Assembly: GCA_002345205.1 (NCBI GenBank)
Contig: DDVI01000002.1
Location: 11,746-75,745, forward strand
DNA length: 64,000 nucleotides
Source of the DNA: Bdellovibrionaceae bacterium UBA2316
GTDB taxonomy: Bacteria; Bdellovibrionota; Bdellovibrionia; Bdellovibrionales; Bdellovibrionaceae
Direction: 5' to 3'
The notes under the pieces were generated by a model that saw only the letters and a list, made by a program, of their open reading frames with translations, ran no database searches and was not told the DNA's origin. Of this stretch, positions 44,205 to 51,472 are shown in pieces (position 1 is the stretch's first letter; every line of letters starts with the position of its first letter). Made by a program: the position numbers and the translations under genes.

Positions 44205-45833
44205 ATGAGAAAAATTGGAGTCATTGTCAGGGTCTCCACAGATGAACAAGCACTTCGCGAAGAGGGTTCAATCAAGAACCAACTCATTGCTTGCAGGAGA
44301 TATGTTGACGAACAAAATGCATTACACGGTGGTCGCTGGGGAGTTATTGTTGACGAGTACGTTGATGACGGCTTCTCTGGTAAATCGCTTGATCGCCCCG
44401 CCATGAAGCGAGCACTTGCCGATCTCAATTCCGGCAAGATTGATACGCTTGTTTTTACAGCTCTTGATCGTGTTCTGAGAAATAAAACTGGTTGGTATCG
44501 GCTCTTAGAGTATTACAAGGATCGAGGAGTTCAGTTCATATCCACTCGCCAAAAGATTGACCTCTCAAGCGCAATCGGTAGAGCAATGTTCGGCCTCGTT
44601 CTTGAGTTCGGTCAGTTTGAAAGAGAACAAACGGTCGAGCGTGTTGTCCATAGCATCCGAGAAAGAAAACGGCGCGGACTTTACAATGGTGGACCTATTC
44701 CTTTTGGCCTTGAGGCAACTGAAAAGAAGGGGCACCTGCTGGTGAATCCGACCAAGCAAGCTATCGCAAACTCGATCATAGATGCTCTTCTTAATGAAAG
44801 CGACTGCCTTAAGAGCACGTGCAAAATCATAAATGGACGCGGTTGGTTCAGAGACTGTGGGCCTTGGAACTTCCAAGCTCTTGCTCACTGGATTCGTAAT
44901 CCCCATGTTGCAGGTCAGGTCGAGATAAATGCAAAGAACAAAAACAAAGATCAGTCTCAGCTTCCAGATGCAGAAAAATACCAGTTACTTGATGCCATGT
45001 GGGAACCCGTCATTGAGAGGAAAAAACTGGAAACTGCTCGCAAGCTGCTTGATGAAAACTATCGCAAGCTGAAAGTCTCAACTTGGCAAGACCACGAGTA
45101 CCTCCTGACGAACTTAATCGTTTGTCACCAAGGTAATCCGCTTACTGGCGGCAGTGGCCGAGGCCGCAGTGGTCAGAAGTACGCTTATTACAAACACCCA
45201 CACAGGATCAAATGTTCTTGCGGTATTGGCAGAGTTCCCACCGCAAAGATCGAACAACACATATTCCGTGAGCTTAAAAGACTGCTGAAGGCACCGAAGC
45301 TCGTCGCGCAACTTTGTGATGAGGCCAACAAAAAAGCTCTGAGCACTCAACCAAACTATGATGAAATGATTCGGTCAGAGAAAAAACGTATCGATAGCGT
45401 CACGAACCAACTTGATAAAATCAAAGACGAGATTCTCGCCGCTAATTCACCAGAAGAAAAACAGATGTGGCGGGATAAAGCCTTCAGACTTCAGAGCGAT
45501 CGCACCAACATCGAAAAACAAATCATCCACTTTGAGAACCTCAAGAGAAGCAAACCTGAGCCAGTCTCACATTCTGCGATCTTGAATGCTCTGAGCAAAC
45601 TTTCTGATGGCTTCAAAGGAATGCCCGTAGCGGCTCGCTTACGACTTATCAAAGGGGTCATAGCAGGCATTCGAATCAACAAAGATTACACGCTTACAAT
45701 GCAGGTTAAGAATCCGGATTTGTTAGATTTTAAGGGAGATAGCCATTCGGTAATCACGGGGGCAATGGGTTCGCCCACTTACAAAAATGGCTCAGAAGGA
45801 GGGATTAAAAAACCCGACCCGTTTAAGATGTAA
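44205..45833 (+). CDS. large serine recombinase (integrase of element 1)
   Basis: 542 residues. The resolvase catalytic domain has VIVRVSTDEQAL with the nucleophile serine S11, DDGFSGKSLDRPAM and GRAMFGLVLEFGQFERE. The recombinase domain starts at about 165 (GLYNGGPIPFGL). A zinc-ribbon-like segment (HRIKCSCG) at about 330 and a coiled coil at about 385-450 follow. It would integrate and excise the element. The last codons (NGSEGGIKKPDP) are a translation of tRNA-3'-end-like DNA, so the gene ends across an attachment site. Confidence 0.93.
   Translation: MRKIGVIVRVSTDEQALREEGSIKNQLIACRRYVDEQNALHGGRWGVIVDEYVDDGFSGKSLDRPAMKRALADLNSGKIDTLVFTALDRVLRNKTGWYRLLEYYKDRGVQFISTRQKIDLSSAIGRAMFGLVLEFGQFEREQTVERVVHSIRERKRRGLYNGGPIPFGLEATEKKGHLLVNPTKQAIANSIIDALLNESDCLKSTCKIINGRGWFRDCGPWNFQALAHWIRNPHVAGQVEINAKNKNKDQSQLPDAEKYQLLDAMWEPVIERKKLETARKLLDENYRKLKVSTWQDHEYLLTNLIVCHQGNPLTGGSGRGRSGQKYAYYKHPHRIKCSCGIGRVPTAKIEQHIFRELKRLLKAPKLVAQLCDEANKKALSTQPNYDEMIRSEKKRIDSVTNQLDKIKDEILAANSPEEKQMWRDKAFRLQSDRTNIEKQIIHFENLKRSKPEPVSHSAILNALSKLSDGFKGMPVAARLRLIKGVIAGIRINKDYTLTMQVKNPDLLDFKGDSHSVITGAMGSPTYKNGSEGGIKKPDPFKM
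45785..45821. repeat. tRNA 3'-end copy (attachment site) at the junction of the two elements
   Basis: 45785-45804 matches 52880-52899, the 3' end of tRNA-Asn, at 19 of 20 positions in direct orientation; over 35 bases the match is 29. It lies inside the last codons of the serine recombinase. The T-loop part is altered (TTAAAAA in place of TTCGAAC), so this copy is not a working tRNA end. It is best read as the displaced att copy at the left end of element 2. Confidence 0.72.
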
Positions 45834-45929
45834 GATGCCGATTTAATTAGAAAAAAGCAAGACCTTTCTATTGCCGATTAGGGCAAAAGAGGTCGGTGTT
45901 ATGATGTTGGGTGCTTAATTTTTGGGAAT

Positions 45930-45964
45930 AAAAAAACCTCCTGACCGCTTGGGTTCAGGAGGTT
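45930..45964 (-). terminator. intrinsic terminator, strongest on the minus strand
   Basis: Perfect 10-base arms AACCTCCTGA (45935-45944) and TCAGGAGGTT (45955-45964). On the minus strand the stem runs into TTTTTT. It closes the minus-strand cargo operon of element 2 and could also act weakly on recombinase transcripts. The 378-base gap 45834-46211 contains only this and the next hairpins. Confidence 0.75.
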
Positions 45965-45991
45965 CCGATTTTAAGGACTGGCTACTCTCTC

Positions 45992-46032
45992 CATTCCCGC
46001 TGGGGGAATGACCGCCACAATGGCGGGAGTTT
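45992..46032 (+). terminator. double hairpin, possible terminator
   Basis: CATTCCC/GGGAATG (45992-46010) is followed at once by CCGCCA/TGGCGG (46012-46026), then GAGTTTT. The second hairpin with its short T-run could stop plus-strand transcription; the pair could also be a recombinase or regulator site near the element boundary. Confidence 0.4.
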
Positions 46033-46211
46033 TCTCCTACCTTAATTTTACCAAATTGATTTCTGGAATCCTAATTGGTGAGTCTTTCACTCAACTATTC
46101 CAAGTTATTGAATTGGACGGGGATTTCCTCATTAAAAAACCATCCGCAAGATTTTTTCGTGAGGGGCATTGGGAGTCGCAGATATTTTAATAATTTTCTG
46201 GGGCTACAACT

Positions 46212-46592
46212 TCAGCTCGGCAACCTATTTCGCTGGGAACTGAATACTTTTAAAAAACAATAAATGGCAAGGCAGATGATATGGAAAACGATGAGGAACC
46301 CTTGCTCACCAAAAAAAGAGGAAAATCCTATATAGGCAATCAGTTGAGTCATCGCAATTAAAATAAAAAGAAAATCTCCCCAGGGTTTTCGCAAAAACAA
46401 GCCGATAGAGGCCAAGAGGTCAAAAATAAGGAGAAATAAAATCCAGCTTTTCCAAATTAAATCCATTTCGGAAAAGTTTAAGCGGATATTCGCCACATCA
46501 AGGGCATGGAGTAAAAAACCGATAAAATAGAAAACCGCCAGAATCAGCTTAAAGATGGAAAAGCTTTTATTGATGAGTCCTGGCTGACTCAA
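46212..46592 (-). CDS. small four-span membrane protein
   Basis: 126 residues with four hydrophobic spans and short loops (FKLILAVFYFIGFLLHALDV; FLLIFDLLASIGLFL). No family recognised; DoxX/DUF-type small membrane proteins look similar. It is the last gene of a cargo operon with two acetyltransferase genes, overlapping the GNAT gene by 4 bases. Confidence 0.65.
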   Translation of the reverse strand: MSQPGLINKSFSIFKLILAVFYFIGFLLHALDVANIRLNFSEMDLIWKSWILFLLIFDLLASIGLFLRKPWGDFLFILIAMTQLIAYIGFSSFFGEQGFLIVFHIICLAIYCFLKVFSSQRNRLPS

Positions 46593-47071
46593 AGGTCAAA
46601 GCCCTGTATGTTTAAAGAGAGGGTGAATTGTCGCCTTTGCTCATCAAACTTTTTCTCTTGGAATCCAAGAGAGGCATAAAGTCGTCGGGCAATTTCGTTG
46701 TGTTCAAAAACACAAATCTCAACAGATTCAATACCCAAGGCATTTAATTTCTTTCCGCATTCGGTCATCACTTTTCGTCCGATGCCTTGAGAGCGGAATT
46801 GAGGATCCAAATAAATATCATAGCCAAAGGCAGTTTTTTCTTTTGGTTTCAGTTGAACCCAGACAAAACCAATCTGGCTTCCATCATTTTCAACCAAAAA
46901 CCAAACATCATCGTTCCATATTTTTGTGGGTGGACCTCCCAGCTTATCTTTTAAAGCAGACGGGACCTCGCCTGTGGATTTCGCTGTTTCGTCCACAAAG
47001 TTATTAAAAGAAAACTCGGCAACCTTTAAAAACTCTTCTGGAGTTTGTGTTCTTAACTGAATACTCATCAC
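46589..47071 (-). CDS. GNAT-family N-acetyltransferase
   Basis: 160 residues. FGYDIYLDPQFRSQGIGRKVM is the acetyl-CoA motif A (RxxGxG), and VEICVFEHNEIARRLYASLGF is motif B. Substrate unknown. Overlaps its neighbours by 4 bases each, part of the element-2 cargo operon. Confidence 0.87.
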   Translation of the reverse strand: MMSIQLRTQTPEEFLKVAEFSFNNFVDETAKSTGEVPSALKDKLGGPPTKIWNDDVWFLVENDGSQIGFVWVQLKPKEKTAFGYDIYLDPQFRSQGIGRKVMTECGKKLNALGIESVEICVFEHNEIARRLYASLGFQEKKFDEQRRQFTLSLNIQGFDL

Positions 47072-47991
47072 TCAATCACTTTCGCATAATAGGCCATATC
47101 CCAAAACTTGTTCCGATGGAAAATGGCAGATTTCAAAGTCCCCTCGTAGCTCATGCCGACTTTTTCCATTACTCGGCTACTTGATTTGTTCTCTACTTTA
47201 CAACGGGCCTGGATTCTCTTGAGGGAAAACTCTTTAAAACAATAATCCATCACTACTTTAGATGCTTCGGCCACAAATCCCTTTCCCCAATGTTCTTCGC
47301 CGATGGCATAAGCTAATTCCATCGCTTTCGCTTGCTTGGATGTCCAAAAGCATCCCACGGTTCCAATAACTGTTTGGGGGTTTTCTTTTAAGGTGATTCC
47401 GAAAGGTTCGGGAACTCCCTTGGAATAATAATCAAAAATATAATCTTTAATGTAGCTCAAACTGTCCTGAACGGACTGATGGGTTTCCCAAAGAGTGTAT
47501 TTACAAACATTGGGATTCTTCGCATAGGCAAAAATACTCTCGGCATCGGTCAGTTGAATCGGTCGCAGAATAAGTCTTGATGTTTCAAGAGTCGGCGGTT
47601 GCCATGTTTTGCTATTATCATAAATAACCGCATCATCCTGTCTCTTAAGGGAAAAGGTGATGGTTTCAACTTCATCGTTTGTTTCATTCTGTAAACAATG
47701 GAGTTCTGTTTCTTTCGGGTCAAAAAAGATAAATGAACCTTCTTGAGCCGTTCTTTTTTGTTCTCCCCAGATGACGGAGAGCTGGCCTTTAGAAACAAAG
47801 ACAATCTCCTCAATATAAGAATGACGATGGGCTGATGATGCTCGTTTTTGTGGGGCAATAATGTCGTGAGTGAGAAAAACCTGTCTTGAACCAAAGAAAT
47901 CGGAAACCACATGAGAAAAGGAATACAACTCTCCGCTCTTGGAGTTGATAAGTTGTTTATGTTCAAGCTCATTTTTATTTATTATTTTCAT
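47068..47991 (-). CDS. cupin-GNAT fusion (RimJ/RimL-type acetyltransferase)
   Basis: 307 residues. Residues 1-115 form a cupin: SSAHRHSYIEEIVFVSKGQL (metal histidines and glutamate), with FDPKETELHCL as the second motif. Residues 130-307 form a RimJ/RimL GNAT: SRLILRPIQLTDAESIFAYA, AYAIGEEHWGKGFVAEA, KVENKSSSRVMEKVGM. A sugar- or metabolite-binding cupin joined to an acetyltransferase suggests modification of a small molecule, perhaps a toxin or antibiotic. Start of the three-gene cargo operon. Confidence 0.83.
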   Translation of the reverse strand: MKIINKNELEHKQLINSKSGELYSFSHVVSDFFGSRQVFLTHDIIAPQKRASSAHRHSYIEEIVFVSKGQLSVIWGEQKRTAQEGSFIFFDPKETELHCLQNETNDEVETITFSLKRQDDAVIYDNSKTWQPPTLETSRLILRPIQLTDAESIFAYAKNPNVCKYTLWETHQSVQDSLSYIKDYIFDYYSKGVPEPFGITLKENPQTVIGTVGCFWTSKQAKAMELAYAIGEEHWGKGFVAEASKVVMDYCFKEFSLKRIQARCKVENKSSSRVMEKVGMSYEGTLKSAIFHRNKFWDMAYYAKVIE

Positions 47992-48015
47992 TTAAGAAAA
48001 CTTTTTCACATCTCG

Positions 48016-48204
48016 TCAGTTTTGTCCATTCTCCTCCTCAAAGCGGTCTTGATTTTCCTGGAGTTTAACCAAATCGGATTCCATTTTCTCTCGGCTGATT
48101 CTGGGATATTTTCGCAGAGCATCCTCAATCGGCAATCGCAATAAATCCCGCTCATAGTCGGTCAAAAAATAGTCCCACGGGAGCGGTTCGTTTTCATCGG
48201 CCAT
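48016..48204 (-). CDS. small acidic helical protein
   Basis: 62 residues from ATG 48204, which has GGGAGGG four bases upstream; an upstream start at 48228 lacks a site. WDYFLTDYERDLLRLPIED is followed by a charged helix. It overlaps the preceding gene by 11 bases. Size, acidity and position suit an immunity- or antitoxin-like partner, but no family is recognised. Confidence 0.55.
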   Translation of the reverse strand: MADENEPLPWDYFLTDYERDLLRLPIEDALRKYPRISREKMESDLVKLQENQDRFEEENGQN

Positions 48205-48778
48205 CTTGCCCTCCCGTATTGACCGCAAAAAACATCAGGGTCGTGGGTTTGGAAAAATAAAAGGCTCGGAGTAGGAAATTGAGGTCCACCCGTAGTCCGT
48301 CAAAATAAACCTCTCCGTCCTCACTATGAACAAAAGAGGCATGGTTCAAAACATCTTTGGCGGGTTCTCCGCTTGAATCAGGAACCTCCATCATTGCCAA
48401 GACCAAATCACCATCGACAAGTCTTCGCAAAAAGATTCGCAGGAAAACCTCTTCGTTCATGCCGTTGGGATTCATCACCAGCATTCGGCAGGAATTAAAA
48501 ATCGGGTGATTATCAATGAATCCCATCAGGTTTTCAGGCTGGACGGAGTTTTCTTTTTCTTCTGTCTGTTCTTGAATCCATCGCATTTCATCAAAAGCCG
48601 TTAGGTCGTCGTGAATGTCCAGGCGGTCCTTCAAAACCAGAATCATGTTGAGCAGGGCAAGGCTCGCACAACCGCAAGCTCTGGCATCTGGAGTTCCCTT
48701 TTTAGTTTCATCTATGACCGCATAAAATGGAGCTTGATGGTCGGGGTTCTTGAGTTCGTTCAGTTCAAGGATTTTCAT
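48194..48778 (-). CDS. papain/C39-peptidase-like protein of unknown function
   Basis: 194 residues. AAGGAG lies 8 bases before the ATG, which overlaps the previous stop (ATGA). ARACGCASLALLNMIL resembles the cysteine helix of C39/BtrH-type papain folds, and DVLNHASFVHSEDGEVYFDG resembles the histidine strand. It lacks a signal peptide. It may be a cysteine peptidase or acyltransferase; it is encoded with two small helical proteins. The assignment rests only on these two motifs. Confidence 0.5.
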   Translation of the reverse strand: MKILELNELKNPDHQAPFYAVIDETKKGTPDARACGCASLALLNMILVLKDRLDIHDDLTAFDEMRWIQEQTEEKENSVQPENLMGFIDNHPIFNSCRMLVMNPNGMNEEVFLRIFLRRLVDGDLVLAMMEVPDSSGEPAKDVLNHASFVHSEDGEVYFDGLRVDLNFLLRAFYFSKPTTLMFFAVNTGGQDGR

Positions 48779-48990
48779 GCTTGGTTCTCCTTTAGATTCG
48801 CATAGAAAAATTGACTGAACTGATTTCGTAGTCCCTCCAGCCTTTCGCTAAAGGCCACCTCTTTGGCCCGTTTGGTTCGGTCATTCTCCGCAAACCGATT
48901 CGTTAAATGTTTTAGCTCTCGCATCTCCGCATCTTTCTGGTTTTTCCAGTTCAGGATTTGGTTGATGATTTCTTTTTGTGTAAAGCTCAT
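48775..48990 (-). CDS. small coiled-coil protein
   Basis: 71 residues, start supported by TAGGAGG. The sequence is almost wholly helical and charged (ILNWKNQKDAEMRELKHL). It follows the Rep-like gene by 17 bases and overlaps the C39-like gene by 4. Its ribosome-binding site can pair with the end of the upstream gene. Function unknown. Confidence 0.6.
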   Translation of the reverse strand: MSFTQKEIINQILNWKNQKDAEMRELKHLTNRFAENDRTKRAKEVAFSERLEGLRNQFSQFFYANLKENQA

Positions 48991-48996
48991 GGCTCA

Positions 48997-49018
48997 CCTC
49001 CTAAAAACTAAATGGAGG
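48997..49018 (-). promoter_or_regulatory. hairpin that can hide the ribosome-binding site of the 48990 gene
   Basis: CCTCC (48997-49001 on plus; GGAGG on the transcript) pairs with 49014-49018 (CCTCC on the transcript, inside the last codons of the Rep-like gene) across a 12-base loop. A ribosome finishing the upstream gene would open it. Similar arrangements occur at two other junctions of this module. Confidence 0.45.
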
Positions 49019-49778
49019 ATTTTAAAAGTAGGTTGTGGATTTTTTTGGTGAGCTTGATTCGTTTGGTCGCTTGCTGGATGACTATGGATTTTAATATCGC
49101 CAGGTCAATTTTATTCATTATCTGCTCGGTGATTTCACCGCAAGAGTCTGTCCCCAGGATTCTTAATTCCAGATTTATTAAATCCTCTGGCAATTCGGTC
49201 AGCCCGTAGCAGGTCAAAAACTTTTTAAGGTAGTCGGCCCCTTTCTCTTTCTTGACCTGGGCGGTCTTTCCATAGGCCACAAGATTAAAGCGGGAGTTAT
49301 AGGCTTTATAATAGACCACCGCTCGCTTTTTCTTGAGGAGGTAGAGGGTCAGTCGTTTAAAATCGCATCGGTCAAGGGACTGATATATTTTTGGCTCTTG
49401 GGTGATGAATGAGAAATCAATCCTACTCACCAAAAACTTGATATTTCGGTCTTTCAAAAACTGGATGACCTGTTCCAGTTTCGCAATGGCATCAGGTCGC
49501 AGAAAAAACAATCCCTTGAACTGGATGGATTTCTGGAATGGGTGGGATAATAAAAAGATTTCTTTGCTTTCGCTCTGGTAAAGGGTCCGTGAGTTCCAGG
49601 TGGAGCTGATGGCGGGCATCTCCAGTAATTTAAAAATCTCATGGGCCAGGGCATCGTTCACCATGAGAGTGGAATTGTAAGACACTCCGTCCTCATCAAT
49701 CTGGGGAACAATCAGGGTCGTTTCTTGTTGGTGATAAACTTGTAAATCCAAATAATCCAAGCGGGCCAGTTGTTTCAT
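49008..49778 (-). CDS. putative replication initiator/relaxase of Rep_trans type
   Basis: 256 residues from ATG 49778, which has GGAGG five bases upstream; a GTG at 49790 is the alternative. FLVSRIDFSFITQEPKIY and AYNSRFNLVAYGKTAQVKKE recall the RxD and tyrosine-containing segments of Rep_trans/NicK proteins, though similarity is weak. It lies just downstream of an FtsK/HerA-type ATPase, the order conQ-nicK of ICEBs1 and orf21-orf20 of Tn916. Would nick the origin of transfer or replication if correct. Confidence 0.5.
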   Translation of the reverse strand: MKQLARLDYLDLQVYHQQETTLIVPQIDEDGVSYNSTLMVNDALAHEIFKLLEMPAISSTWNSRTLYQSESKEIFLLSHPFQKSIQFKGLFFLRPDAIAKLEQVIQFLKDRNIKFLVSRIDFSFITQEPKIYQSLDRCDFKRLTLYLLKKKRAVVYYKAYNSRFNLVAYGKTAQVKKEKGADYLKKFLTCYGLTELPEDLINLELRILGTDSCGEITEQIMNKIDLAILKSIVIQQATKRIKLTKKIHNLLLKSSI

Positions 49779-49784
49779 ATAAAC

Positions 49785-49803
49785 CTCCACCGATTAAATG
49801 GAG
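49785..49803 (-). promoter_or_regulatory. hairpin that can hide the ribosome-binding site of the Rep-like gene
   Basis: On the transcript CTCCA (49803-49799) pairs with TGGAG (49789-49785), which overlaps the GGAGG site of the gene starting at 49778. The loop is 9 bases. The upstream arm lies just after the stop of the FtsK-like gene. Second of three such junctions. Confidence 0.45.
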
Positions 49804-49807
49804 ATTT

Positions 49808-51067
49808 TTAATTGTCGTCCGTGAGAATGAACGGCACTTGAACCTTGATGACTTGCCCGTTGCCAGAAAAAATAAACCGTCCCGCTTTCAAAGTCGTATC
49901 GGTTAGAGTCTTTTCATCGCCCACCAGTAAACGGCTCATTTGGGCGGAGTTTCGGCCCAATAGAAAATTGATGATATTGGTTCGCTGGAGGGTCAGTTCC
50001 TCCACCTTGAGAGTCTGGTTGCTTAAAATCACAAAAACCCCAGAGCTACGGAATAACTGGAGAATGGAATTGATGAGATTCGCCAGCTTGTCTTCAAGGT
50101 CGTATTGCTCCTTGAGCTGGATTTGCTCATCGGCGGAGTCTTTGGTTATTCGGATGCTGGGCCGTGGAGTCATGTATTGGCTTAACTCATCGCAAATCAG
50201 GAGCATGGGTTGAGGGATGGGTTCTAATCCTGGGTATTTGGATTTAATCTTGAGCCAGTGGGAAATCGTGATGCCGTTATCGGCCAGATATTTCCTGTAT
50301 TCATCAATTTCTTTTTTGTAGTTCTCAAGAGTCGCAACGGCCTCTCGCAACTCATCCAGAAAAATCGGATTTAATGTTTTCGTCCCTGGGTATTTCTGGA
50401 TAAGTCCGTGGAAATCCGTCCCCTTGGCATCCAAAATTAAAACCCGATAAAAATGGGAGCCAGTGGCTTGAATCCATGTCTCCAAAAATGAGTTGGCCAC
50501 CGCCATGATGGAATTGCCCTTGCCTCCACCAGCTAAAGAAAAAATCCCCAGAGAAAAATCACCCCGTCGCAAATCCAAAATCAAATCCTCGCCAATGGCG
50601 GTTAGGCCCAGCCAATACTGGCCAGGTTCAAGATTTTTCGGGCAATCGGTCATTGAGAGAGTTTCTCTAAAGCTCTCGGTGTGGAAAATGATTTGGGGTT
50701 GTCTCCAGGGGATTCTGGGTTTTCGGGTTGAGATGTGTTCAATCTTGATTCCCAAAATGTGTTCCAGATTTGGCTTGAGCCGTTCAAAGTCGGGAACGGC
50801 AAAGGCGGGGTTGTATTTGGTTAGGACGATATTATTTTGCTCTTGATGAATCTTGAGAGTGGATGAGATGACTTTTTCACGGATGGCTTTGGTGGTGGGG
50901 TCAGTGAATCGCTTTCGTTTTTCAAAATAGATTCCCAGAGTCTTGAGCTGGCTCTTTCGGAATTGGAAATGATTTTTTATTTTACGATAGAGAAATGCCA
51001 AAAGCCCCACTCCAATGAGCAGGGCCGTCAGCATCGCAAAGAGTTTCATCTTTACGATGGAGTCCAT
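49808..51067 (-). CDS. FtsK/HerA-family DNA-translocase-like ATPase (mobilisation coupling protein)
   Basis: 419 residues. Membrane span at about 8-25 (KLFAMLTALLIGVGLLAFLY), then an ATPase domain. The Walker A region is IFSLAGGGKGNSIMAV, which deviates from GxxxxGK[ST] because the residue after lysine is glycine. Walker B is MLLICDELSQYM. QTLKVEELTLQRTNIINFLL matches the late FtsK core. It resembles ConQ/Orf21 coupling proteins that move DNA in ICEBs1 and Tn916. Start overlaps the previous stop by 1 base. Confidence 0.75.
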   Translation of the reverse strand: MDSIVKMKLFAMLTALLIGVGLLAFLYRKIKNHFQFRKSQLKTLGIYFEKRKRFTDPTTKAIREKVISSTLKIHQEQNNIVLTKYNPAFAVPDFERLKPNLEHILGIKIEHISTRKPRIPWRQPQIIFHTESFRETLSMTDCPKNLEPGQYWLGLTAIGEDLILDLRRGDFSLGIFSLAGGGKGNSIMAVANSFLETWIQATGSHFYRVLILDAKGTDFHGLIQKYPGTKTLNPIFLDELREAVATLENYKKEIDEYRKYLADNGITISHWLKIKSKYPGLEPIPQPMLLICDELSQYMTPRPSIRITKDSADEQIQLKEQYDLEDKLANLINSILQLFRSSGVFVILSNQTLKVEELTLQRTNIINFLLGRNSAQMSRLLVGDEKTLTDTTLKAGRFIFSGNGQVIKVQVPFILTDDN

Positions 51068-51342
51068 TATTTCAACTCCACTTTTTTAATGATTCGGGTG
51101 TAAGTCTTGACGGACTTTCCCTCTGGTATGTGGAATTGCTCCACCTCCAAATAATAATCCCCAGGCTTGATTTCCTGGAGAGATTTACAGCGGATGTAAT
51201 CGGGAGCCGTGAGGGTTTCGGTGACTTTCTTTTCGCTCTCAAGAATCACCACCCACTTGAGATTTTTCCCGATGTCCTTTTCATCGGTCGCAGGGGAACA
51301 TTCCACCACTTTCGCTTTTATCAGGTTCGCTATTTTTGCCAT
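51067..51342 (-). CDS. small beta-rich protein preceding the FtsK-like gene (helper-like)
   Basis: 91 residues from ATG 51342, with AAGGAG seven bases upstream; ATGs at 51372/51369 lie in a hairpin loop and are less likely. The sequence alternates strands (LKWVVILESEKKVTE, DYYLEVEQFHIPEG, YTRIIKKVELK), suggesting an OB-like barrel. Position before the FtsK-like and Rep-like genes matches helP/ydcP in ICEBs1, but sequence similarity is not demonstrated. Confidence 0.6.
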   Translation of the reverse strand: MAKIANLIKAKVVECSPATDEKDIGKNLKWVVILESEKKVTETLTAPDYIRCKSLQEIKPGDYYLEVEQFHIPEGKSVKTYTRIIKKVELK

Positions 51343-51362
51343 TGTCTTTCTCCTTGTTTTTG

Positions 51363-51396
51363 GAGGCATCATTGCCTCTGGAGAAATAAATGGAGG
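51363..51396 (-). promoter_or_regulatory. leader hairpins before the helper-like gene
   Basis: GAGGCA/TGCCTC (51363-51368 and 51373-51378) form a perfect 6-base stem that holds the upstream ATGATG in and beside its loop. CCTC at 51375-51378 can alternatively pair with GAGG at 51393-51396, inside a motif (AAATGGAGGATTTTAAAAGT on plus, 51389-51408) that also occurs at 49011-49030. The two pairings are mutually exclusive, as in a translational switch. Confidence 0.4.
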
Positions 51397-51430
51397 ATTT
51401 TAAAAGTGGATTTTTATGGGTGTTTTTTAG

Positions 51431-51467
51431 CCAGGTTTGGGGCTATTAGATATAGCCCCAAACCTGG
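51431..51467. repeat. perfect 16-base inverted repeat just after the integrase stop
   Basis: CCAGGTTTGGGGCTAT (51431-51446) and its complement (51452-51467) are separated by TAGAT. No T-run follows on the minus strand (CTAAAAAA follows instead), so it is not a normal terminator for the integrase. It lies between the integrase and the mobilisation genes, where an origin of transfer or replication would fit. A Rho-type or atypical terminator is the alternative. Confidence 0.6.
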
Positions 51468-51472
51468 TTCAA

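Noticed and set aside
45955..45964. TCAGGAGGTT near the element boundary as another tRNA-end att copy.
   Set aside because: It is one arm of a perfect hairpin with a T-run and is fully explained as a terminator.
47550..47972. 140-codon minus-strand frame inside the cupin-GNAT gene.
   Set aside because: It lies in another frame of a well-supported gene and has no recognisable domain or ribosome-binding site.
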